NCBI GenBank assembly: GCA_001724265.1
Contig: MEDY01000370.1
Coordinates: 1 to 56,335 of the forward strand
Reading direction: 5' to 3'
Length of the DNA stretch: 56,335 nt
DNA from: Rhizaria sp. SCN 62-66
Lineage: Eukaryota > Rhizaria, unplaced
Position numbers and translations under genes: made by a program. The number at the start of each line of letters is the position of its first letter. Position 1 is the first letter of the stretch. The notes beneath the pieces are model-generated. The model was given only the letters and a program-made list of their open reading frames with translations. It searched no databases and was not told where the DNA came from. Positions 43,746-51,951 of this stretch are shown in pieces.

Positions 43746-46700
43746 ATGAGGTTTCTTGTTGGAATCCTTGTTGGCATCCTCGCTGCCGCCGTCGGCTCCG
43801 AGGCCATGTCTGTGACGAGCCGCGTCGAGCAGGCGTCCCTCTACCCTTCCGGTGTGGCGGCGCCCGTCGTGGCCGTTGCTGCCGAGGTTGCCGCCCCCGC
43901 GCACGTTGCTTCCGCTGAGGTCGCCGTCTCTGCCGAGGTCGAGGTCGAGGCTGAGCTCGAGTCCGAGTTCGGCATCGCTGCTTCGTCTTCCTTCATCGAG
44001 ACGGAGTTCGCCGAGGACGCCGAGGAGGAGGCTGAGCTTGACGCCGACATCCAGGCCGACATCGAGGCCGAGTACGAGGCCGAGGTTGAGGTCGACGCCG
44101 CCGACGAGGCCGAGGCTCCCGCCCTGCTCGAGCTCGACGCCGAGGCCGACATCGAGGCTGAGGCTGACGCTGAGTCCGCCATCAACTCGTTCCTCGAGGT
44201 CGCTGCCGAGTCCGAGATTGACCTCACCGCCGAGGTTGAGGAGGAGGCTCTCGCACAGGCCGAGTACGAGACCGCGTTCGAGGAGTTCCTGACCAACCCC
44301 ACTACTCCGGCCAAGGTCGAGGACAAGAAGGCAAGCGTCAAGGCCGCCGAGGCCGCCGTCAAGGCCGACCTCGCTGCTCCCGCTGCTCCTCTCGGTGCCA
44401 CTGCCAAGGCTGATGCCAAGGCCGCCGCTAAGGTTGAGACCAAGAAGGAGGAGACGAAGGAGGCCGTCGCCGCTGCTGTCGCTGCCCCGGTCAAGAACGA
44501 GACCGCCGCCGTCTCGAACGCCACCAGCGCCGCCGTTGCTCCTGTCAAGGTTGAGGATAAGAAGGCTGCCGAGGCTGCCATCAAGGCCGACCTTGCTGCT
44601 CCCGCTGCTCCTCTCGGCACCACCGCCAAGGCCGACGAGAAGGCCGCCGCAAAGGTCGAGTCCAAGAAGGAGGAGAAGAAGGAGGCCGCCGCCGCCGGTG
44701 CTGCGCCTGCCTCCGAGGCTAAGCTTGAGGATGCTAAGGCTGCTGTTGCCGCTGACCTCGCCAAGCCCGCTGTCACCTCTGCTGCGCCCGTCGTCACCCC
44801 CATCCCGGCTGTCGGCGCCGCCGCTGCTGCCAAGCCCGCCTTCCTGGAGGAGGAGGAGCCCGTCGTGGTCGCCCCCGCCCCCTCTGCTGCTGCTGCCCCT
44901 GCTTCCGCCAAGCTTGAGGATGCCAAGGCTGCTGTGGCCGCTGATCTCGCCAAGCCCGCCGCTGCTGCTGCCCCCGCTGCCGCTGCCGATGCTGCGCCCG
45001 CGTCTGCCAAGGTCGAGGCTGCCAAGGCCGCTGTCATCGCCGACCTCGCCAAGCCCGCCGTCGCTTCCTCTGGCAAGAACGAGACGTCGATTCCTGCTGG
45101 TGCCGTCATCCCTGTCAAGGTCGATGACAAGAAGGCTGCCGAGGCCGCCATCAAGGCTGACCTCGCCACGCCCGCTGCGCCCCTCGGTACCACCGCTAAG
45201 GCCGACGAGAAGGCCGCCGCGAAGGTTGAGGTCAAGAAGGAGGAGAAGAAGGAGGCTGCTGCCGCTGCTGCTGCCCCTAGCTCCGCCGCGCCCGCCGCTA
45301 CTGCATTCGTCGAGTCCCAACCGATCTACACCAACCGTCTTGACAAGATCTTTGCCCTCAAGCAGAACATCGTCGCCGTCGCCACCCCGCACGAGACCGA
45401 CGGCAGCCGCCTCATCATGGACACGCTCACGGGCAAGATTGCCGTCATCAAGCCCCGCCCGCCGCCGGTGCCCCTCTTGCCCGGACAGCTCCCCCCGTAC
45501 CGCCCCCCGCGCCCGTTCTTCCCTCCGGGCGTGAATGGCCAGACCTCGATCCTCAAGCAGGCCCTCGACGCGTACCGCCGTGAGCAGCGCATCAACGCCG
45601 CCGAGCTCGCCATCACGGACCTCTTCGGCACCACCGCCTCCACTGCCGAGGCTGCCTCGACCGCCACCTCCACCGCGGACGCCGCGGCTTCTGCTGACTC
45701 GAGCGAGGACGCGACTTTCGTCGAGCAATACAGCGCTAACTCCACCGCCGCCGCCGCTGCTGCCGACCCCAAGCCCGTCGTCGCCGCCGCCACCGTCGCA
45801 AAGGCCGAGGCTAAGACTGAGGCCAAGAAGGCCGAGGTCAAGGCTGAGGTCAAGGCCGCCGCCGTCCCCGCCGTCGCTAAGGCCGCCGTTGCTGCCAAGG
45901 TCGCCTCTGGTGACGCCGTCAAGGCCCCTGTTGCCGCCGCCACCACCGACATCAAGGGCCAGGCACTCGCCGCTGCGCTCGCCAGCGCTGTTGCCAGCAA
46001 TGGCACCGCCGTTGCCACCAACGGCACCGGCGCCGCCGTTGCTGCTGCAGCCCCCGCCGTTGTGCCCGTCAAGGTCGACGTCAAGGCCGCCGAGGCCGCC
46101 ATCAAGGCTGACCTCGCTGCTCCCGCTGCTCCCCTCGGTGCCACCGCCAAGGCCGACGAGAAGGCTGCCGCCAAGGTCGAGACCAAGAAGGAGGAGAAGA
46201 AGGAGGCCGCCGCCGCCGCTGCTGCTCCCAGCTCCGCCGCTGCCCCCGTTAAGGCTGATGACAAGAAGGCCGCCGAGGCTGCCATCAAGGCTGACCTCGC
46301 TGCTCCCGCCGCGCCCCTCGGTGCCACCGCTAAGGCTGATGCCAAGGCTGCTGCCAAGGTTGAGGAGAAGAAGGAGGCCGCCGCCCCCGCCGCCGTCTCT
46401 GATGTCAAGCTCGAGGCTGCTAAGGCCGCCGTTGCCTCTGACCTCGCCAAGCCCGCTGCCGCCGCTGCTGCCCCCGCCGCCGCCGCCGCCGCTGCCCCCG
46501 CGATGTAGAGTGTTAGCACCCCTGCCACTGCCGCTGCTGCCGCCGCCGCTAAGACCTCGCTCCTCGACTCTGCCGTCCCCGAGGACGTCGCTGCGTCTAT
46601 CGACGACCAGATCGCGCTCGGCAAGGCCCGCGACGGCCGCCAGGCCTCTGGCCGCCCCGTGCTGCCGCGCAAGAACCAGCTCCACGCCGAGTACGACCTC

Positions 46701-46934
46701 GCGCAGCGCGCTTCGACATTCAAGGCCGCGCAGGCCAAGATCCAGTCGCTCGGTGATCAGATGGCGCGCGCTGAGGCCGCGGCCGCCGCCGAGGCCGACC
46801 TCGCGGCAGCGACCATGAACGGCCTGCTCACCCCTGAGCCGGCGTCGAACGTCATCATCGCGGGCAAGACCAACTTCCGCCCCAACGATGAGTTCGTCCT
46901 TGCGTCCGCCAACACCGGCGTGCCCCTCGTCTAA
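43746..46934 (+). CDS. Secreted Ala/Lys/Glu-rich repeat protein with one in-frame UAG
   Basis: Unrecognised, lineage-specific looking. ATG 43746 begins a clear signal peptide (MRFLVGILVGILAAAVGSEA), then an acidic Glu/Ala region, then about seven to nine copies of a 40-50-residue module (AAIKADLAAPAAPLG, AKADEKAAAKVE, KKEEKKEAAAA, and a shorter LEDAKAAVAADLAKPA variant). A central folded-looking, Pro-rich segment (45310-45540: LDKIFALKQNIVAVATPHE, PPPVPLLPGQLPPYRPPRPF in part) interrupts the repeats. At 46506-46508 the frame meets TAG, then continues open for 141 more codons to TAA 46932-46934 with the same codon use and an ordered C-terminus (LHAEYDLAQRAST, KTNFRPNDEFVLASANTGVP). I read it as one 1062-codon gene. 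Codons are extremely GC3-rich and biased, suggesting high expression; perhaps an extracellular or surface-coat protein. Confidence 0.85.
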
Positions 46935-49040
46935 GTGAAGTCACTGTGACGGGTGTGGTGCGGTATAGTGGTAAGTGGTTTGATGGAGCTGTGTGTGCTC
47001 ACAAGATACGAGTGTTTGTGCGTATGTATGTACATGTGCCAGTGTGTCTACTGCTGTATGGAAGGGATGACATTACACGACGATGACAAACAACTTGAAC
47101 ATTCACGAAAAAAGAAACAATATGAATAAGAAGATAATGAGTACTACCAACCAACACCAACGGCGATGATGACACTGATGAGTGAGAGAGAGAAAGGTTA
47201 GTTCGAGGCGCTCCTGCTGCTGCTCCTGCGGCATCAGATCCTTCTGTTACTCCTGCAGTTGCTTGCTATCATTGGCATTACATCAACAGTTGTGATTGAT
47301 ACACAATGCACAAAATTATTCCCCACAACGTAGTAATTTATGTGTCTTGTGTGTGTTTATCGTGGCGTGAGTATGTCCCGTGTCTCAAGCAGTACGCTCG
47401 CTTATATCTCGTTCATGTTGTCGGTCGCTGCTGTTCTTACTGTTGGTTAGTCCTCGTTGTGACGTATGCTGTTGTTTCTTGTTCCTCTCTGGTTGTTTGT
47501 CGTCTTAGTATCATTCCATCTTGCACAAGCACTGTGTCGTATCACTCTCCTCGTTCATCAGCCCGTCTTAGCTCTCCTCGCCAGCGTGCTCACTTTCTCT
47601 CTGAGCCCTTCTCCCCCGTCGGGCGCGGCGCCGCGTGTCGTCGCCCCCGCATCTGCACGCCCCGCGCCGGTGGGTGCCCGCTTTACCCTGGCCACCGAGG
47701 CCGGTGTAGCGCCCCGCCCCGCGACCCCGCGCCGCTGCAGACGCCGTCGCCGTCGCCGCGCTTTGACATGCCGCGTTTGTCATCTTTCTCCTTTACCGAC
47801 CAGCCCTCGTGCTGCGTCATTCGCGCGCTCTTCGCTCTTTCTCCTGACGTGCTGTCACTCCGGAGGACACGGCCGCGGTTTCTTTTATTTTTATATTTCC
47901 TTTTGTCTGTCTTAATGTTTTCGCTCTACTACACTTCGCAACCGCTTCTCGTCCGCAACAATGCCAGTCAAAGGGTGTGCTTGCGGACTGGTTGATGGTT
48001 CAGTGTGCGGTGCGCCTTCTTTTCATTACTTGGTCCGTGCGTTCCCCCTTTTTCTCTCGCATTTTGCACTCACTCACACACGCTCGATATATCTCTCTAT
48101 ACAGCGTTGTGCCAGTCAAGTGAGTCGCGGTGCGATGGGGGCCGTTCATGGGCCCTGTTAGCGTCAACGTGGGCTACGTACACTGCTATTAACCTCAATA
48201 ACAATAACAACAAACCTCCACTCAACCACTCAAAATAAGCAAAACAACACAAAAACAAAATTAGTCGCGCACACGTGGCTGCTCAGTCGCTGTTCCTCTT
48301 TCACACGCAAACTCACACTACACACATAATCTCGCTCTTTGTGTCCGTGGTGCCAGGTGTTCGCTGGTGTTGGTTTCATGACGGCGTTGTGCTGTCACAT
48401 GTTCTTAATGTTTGTTTACTTTTATTTTGTCCTTCACTTTCTGTCACAAGGCGTGTTCCGCCGCCAAAATAGGGATCGCTCGTTTCGCGTCGCACCACCG
48501 CGTAGCACGGCGACGCCCAGTACTAAGGGCCAGCTGTCTGGTATTGTTGTGTCATCACAATAATGCAACAGCTCCTAAGTGCTACGTTGCTGTCCTGTGT
48601 CGTGTTGTGCGCCGTGTATCGTGTCTGTCTCCCCCTTTCGTACCATCAAATATTTGGCTGCTGTATTGCGCTGTGTGCGTCGGCCATGCGCTCTGTTTCT
48701 CTCTATGCCCTCTTAGTCTGCGATCCACAGAGTGGGTGTTGATGCGCAATGTAATACACAAATGTAGTCTCCAAAACGTCGTTGTCAATATCAGTACGTA
48801 CGTACGTACTTTCGGACATATACACGTATATTAATTCATCATTGATTCTTGTATTGTTTTCATCAGTTGTGTGCATACTCATTCACAAGCATGTGAACAT
48901 TCCATTTGCCCATACTCTGTTTCTTTTTTCCCCACAGAACAATGGCATACACCCACATCCACAGGTGCGTTTGCGTCTCTTCTGCCCCCAACTCCTATAG
49001 CTTTCTCTATCTCTTGGCACTGACGCAAGCTGGATATCAA
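46935..49040. other. 2.1-kb intergenic region with a GC-rich island
   Basis: Convergent 3' flanks of the repeat protein (+) and the divergent kinase (-). Mostly AT/T-rich with TG-rich stretches. A GC-rich island at 47600-47770 resembles local exon composition, and the plus frame there reads an Ala/Pro/Val-rich stretch (GAAPRVVAPASARPAPVGARF), but I find no start, splice frame or homology to support a gene. A GTACGT-repeat lies at 48794-48809. Confidence 0.35.
48794..48809. repeat. Short (GTAC) microsatellite
   Basis: Four tandem GTAC units (GTACGTACGTACGTAC) in intergenic DNA. Each contains the local splice-donor consensus GTACGT on both strands because that hexamer is palindromic, so automated donor prediction may misfire here. 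Confidence 0.85.
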
Positions 49041-50432
49041 TCAGTGACCCGTCGTCGTCGAGTCTGTTGTTGCGTTTGCCTTCTCTTCGTCCGCCACCAC
49101 AGCCTCAACCAGCTCAATGGCGCGCTTGATGCCACATCGTTCGCTCTCGTCCCACGCCAACATCGCCTCCAGAGCCAGGAGCTCGTTCTCCCGCACTTTG
49201 TGACATGGGTATGCAGCCACAAGTGAACGCAGACCCTCATGCTGTAATTTTGAATATGCCCGAGTTTTATAGAAGAGTTTTTGTGTCTTCTCGAGTTTTT
49301 GTGTCTTCTCGTTCTCGCGGATGCGTTCCTCATTGTCATACGGCGCAAAATCGGTGATGAACACGAACAGCATATAGCCTAGTGCGTAGATATCAGCCTT
49401 GAACGGGTCGAAGTTTTGCCTCAAAACTTGAGGAGAGTTGTACTTAGGGGTTCCCATGGTCCCACTCATGCGCTCAGCGACGACTGTTCCTGTGAGATCA
49501 GGCAGTTGACGAGAAATCTTTTGCGGAGTAGGCCACTCATCCTCAGCTAAGCTCTCGTTGACGCCGTCCATGCTCAGAGCTGGAAGCTGCTCGCTGAGAA
49601 ACGCAGGAATATCCTGGCAGATCGTGCTGATAACGCGCTGCCGGCTTTCCTCGTCGTGCTGCTCCAGATGAGCCGGATCTACCACGGGACCAAAGCTGTT
49701 CTTGAGAGACTCGTGTGAGCGGCGCCAGAAATCGGTGCAGGACTGTGCGATTCTCCACCATTGTGATGCCGTCGCGACATAGTTCTCATTAGCACCGGCG
49801 GGAGCGATGAAGCGAGCCGGTGTCGCAACGCGTGACATGCCGAAGTCGATGAGCTTCACGAATAGTTCTTTAGTGATTGCACACCGTTTGAACACCACGT
49901 TCTCAAGCTTGAGGTCGAGATGTGCCATGTAAAGACGGCTGTGCATGTAGTCAACTGCGTAGAGCAGATCGAGGAACATGCGCAGCCTCTCCAGGCGAGT
50001 AGTAGTTGCGACTTCATCGAGCCACAATGAGAGGACCTGGGCTCCGCCATCCTCCATCGCAAGGGCAACACGCTTCTGCTGAGCAGGGTTACCAACCGAC
50101 GCAGCAGCTAGAACTAGGGCCGTCTGTGGGAAGCACGGATGCCTCTCGCAACCCACAAAGCGGGTTGCGGCCCACTCGACAAGGGGGTCCTCGAGCTCAG
50201 AAATATGGATCTGATTGGTGGAGATCTTAGTGACTACTTTCTGCCCACCAAGACCGACAGCATGTGCCGCAACCCGATTGTCTTTGGCAATGATAATTTT
50301 GTTTTTAGGCTAGTCGACGAGCGTTCCGACTATTGGGTTGAGTAGGGTGCGAGTCTGCTCCTCGACGTCCTCGAAGTCCACGACGGCTGTTGGATCTACA
50401 GGGTCGTAATGCGTGCGCAAAGCTGATAACAT
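49041..50432 (-). CDS. Divergent serine/threonine protein kinase with one in-frame UAG
   Basis: 463 codons from ATG 50430-50432 to TGA 49041-49043, one exon, with a TAG at 50310-50312 (GTLVD-TAG-PKNKII). Kinase features in order: a poorly conserved glycine loop (VGLGGQ), the beta-3 Lys (VVTKIS), catalytic loop HLDLKLENV (H-x-D-L-K-x-x-N), metal-binding LIDFGMSR, then a ~110-residue insertion before a GTPKYNSPQVL segment in place of the APE motif, then DIYALGYMLFVFI (helix F) and a C-lobe ending in DESERCGIKRAIELVEA (a degraded R-motif). An 18-bp tandem repeat duplicates EKTQKL. The upstream sequence has a TTGCAG acceptor-like site 8 bp before the ATG. The unusual activation loop and repeat-rich surroundings suggest a fast-evolving gene family; target unknown. 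Confidence 0.8.
49276..49311. repeat. 18-bp tandem duplication inside kinase gene
   Basis: Two exact 18-bp copies (GAGTTTTTGTGTCTTCTC on plus) encode a duplicated EKTQKL hexapeptide in the kinase C-lobe. The exact match indicates a recent event that kept the frame. Confidence 0.9.
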
Positions 50433-51226
50433 TGCGCCGGCTGCAATTGCAGAGGGTAGAATACATGCGTTATAGTTTTGTTGTAATAGTGTTTTGCTGT
50501 GAGACTTTGATCGTGATCAAAAACAAAGGGAGAGCGTTCAGAGGTAGCGATGACCACAAAGGGGGCAATTCCTTCGGAAGCAATCACGCTTTTTGAGAGA
50601 CTTGCAATGCAACACCACATTACTGATCTTAAATTAACAATGTGGACACACGTCATATTGATGTGACCGATTGCTATGCTATGTTTTTACTGCGCAGCAA
50701 TGCTGGGGAAAAACGCGTTTCGACTAGCAGGCCCTTGCTTTTCCTGGACTCGATGGGGCTCAGTTCACGTCAAAGTGATTGTGATGGTCAGAGGTGGCGA
50801 TGACCACCAAAGGGGCATTCGGAAGCAATCACGCTTTTTGAGAGACTTGCAATGCAACATCACATCATTCACCTTAAATTGGCAATTTGGGCGCACGTTA
50901 TATTAATGTGGCCGATTGCTATGCTATGTTTTTACTGCGCAATAATGCTGGGGAAAGACGCGTTTCGATTAGGAAGCCCTTGCTTTTCCTGGATTCGATG
51001 GGTCTCCGAAGTGTTTGCGGATAAACGTAGATACGCCCACATACAGATAGCAGTTGTCCAATCCCATTTGAGAAAGATACCGATGTGATAAGTGCATGCG
51101 TGTGGCTGAACAAAATGATGTCTGATTACTGAGCTTAGACCCATCTGCAGTGGATTTCACATTCACCACAAACATGTTCTCATTACCTGTGTCTCATTAC
51201 CTTTGCCCACAGACTTCGTTGTAACC
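50433..51226. other. Intergenic between kinase (-) and ubiquitin-like gene (+), containing a duplicated segment
   Basis: Divergent region whose main content is a pair of diverged direct repeats (see 50538-51003). It ends with the pyrimidine-rich sequence TTTGCCCACAG 14 bp before the ubiquitin-like ATGs. Confidence 0.5.
50538..51003 (+). repeat. Tandem pair of ~218-bp direct repeats, diverged
   Basis: Copy 1 is about 50538-50757 and copy 2 about 50788-51003, offset 250 bp. Shared blocks include GCAATCACGCTTTTTGAGAG, GATTGCTATGCTATGTTTTT and CCTTGCTTTTCCTGGA. The copies differ by scattered substitutions and small indels, so the duplication is old. There are no terminal inverted repeats or transposase; the origin is unknown. 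Confidence 0.85.
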
Positions 51227-51232
51227 ATGTCA

Positions 51233-51472
51233 ATGCAAATCTTTGTTTTAAGCCCCAAAAACAAGACAATTGTTCTTGATGTCGAGCCTGCCGACACCAT
51301 CGCTGTCCTCAAGCAGAAGCTTGTCGAGAAGGAGGGTTTCGAGAAGTGCGAGATCTTCCTCATCTTCCAGGGCAAGTGTCTCGCAGACGACCGCACCCTC
51401 GCCGATTACAACGTCCAAGACGACTCTACTCTTAACATGTCCGTCAAGTTTCTTGGTGGGTGCTCCAAGTAA
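51233..51472 (+). CDS. Divergent ubiquitin with Gly-Gly-Cys-Ser-Lys end
   Basis: 79 aa from ATG 51233 (an ATG at 51227 adds Met-Ser), stop TAA. It aligns with ubiquitin without gaps: MQIFVLSPKNKTIVLDVEPADT, then LKQKLVEKEGF, LIFQGK, DDRTLADYNVQDDSTL, and it reaches Gly-Gly at residues 75-76, as in ubiquitin, followed by a Cys-Ser-Lys extension that a deubiquitinase would have to remove. Lys 11, 27, 29, 33 and 48 are kept; Lys 6 and Lys 63 are lost (Leu and Asp). Ile44 is kept, but Leu8, Arg42, His68, Val70, Arg72 and Arg74 are changed, so the standard hydrophobic patch and the E1-contact arginines are altered. It is therefore not ordinary ubiquitin. Exposed Gly-Gly suggests conjugation by a dedicated pathway, or a non-conjugated domain protein. 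Codon use is GC-rich. Confidence 0.85.
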   Translation: MQIFVLSPKNKTIVLDVEPADTIAVLKQKLVEKEGFEKCEIFLIFQGKCLADDRTLADYNVQDDSTLNMSVKFLGGCSK

Positions 51473-51951
51473 TGGTGTGTGTCTCCACACTCTGCTTTGC
51501 GCCAGTAAGCTCGTCTCTTGTGTGTGTCGTGTGTCGGTCACATCTGTTTCTGTTGCAATTGCTACTCATTTGTAAATAGCTCTGAATCTTTGACAGCGAA
51601 GCTGTTGAATGTTGGTATACATATATTCCTTGATTTAAAGATCGATCTCGAATGAACTATAAATATCCATCAAGTTGGCAACAAGCCAAGAAACTTTGCC
51701 GAATTCGACTGATTCTTTCGCTACAGTTTCGACTGATTCTTTCGCTACAGTGTGACAAGACTAATTGTCAGCTTGCATGATCATCAAATCATCAAGATTT
51801 CTGACATATGAACAAAAAACAGGGCTGTCGACATTAAATATGTTTACTATATGCTATGTCAATCAACACGGTTTGTAATACATGAACGAAATGAGAACGC
51901 GAGACCTGAAGTGACACATAACCTAGACACATGTATCCTACGCGTCTAAGC
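51473..51951. other. Convergent 3' flanks
   Basis: Between the ubiquitin-like stop (+) and the CDK stop (-). AT-rich, with a 24-bp tandem repeat at 51705-51752. No gene seen. Confidence 0.5.
51705..51752. repeat. 24-bp tandem repeat, two copies
   Basis: The core CGACTGATTCTTTCGCTACA occurs twice at a 24-bp period, near-identical, in the intergenic flank. Confidence 0.85.

Noticed and set aside
43596-46685. A 1029-codon open frame on the minus strand, Gly/Leu-rich
   Set aside because: It is the antisense of the Ala/Lys/Glu repeat gene. GCC/AAG/GAG-rich codons on the plus strand give Gly/Leu-rich frames with no stops on the other strand. The plus-strand frame has a signal peptide and a coherent C-terminus. 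Other large antisense frames (45326-46738 and 43841-45235) have the same cause.
46659-46934. A separate small gene downstream of the repeat protein
   Set aside because: It is in the same frame as the repeat gene, and the 150 bp between the TAG and this ATG is coding-like with the same composition, so it is the C-terminus read through a UAG codon.
47466-47915. A 149-codon frame in the GC-rich island between the repeat protein and the kinase
   Set aside because: The composition is exon-like only for ~170 bp, with Arg/Cys runs and hydrophobic T-rich flanks typical of non-coding DNA; there is no homology or supported splice structure.
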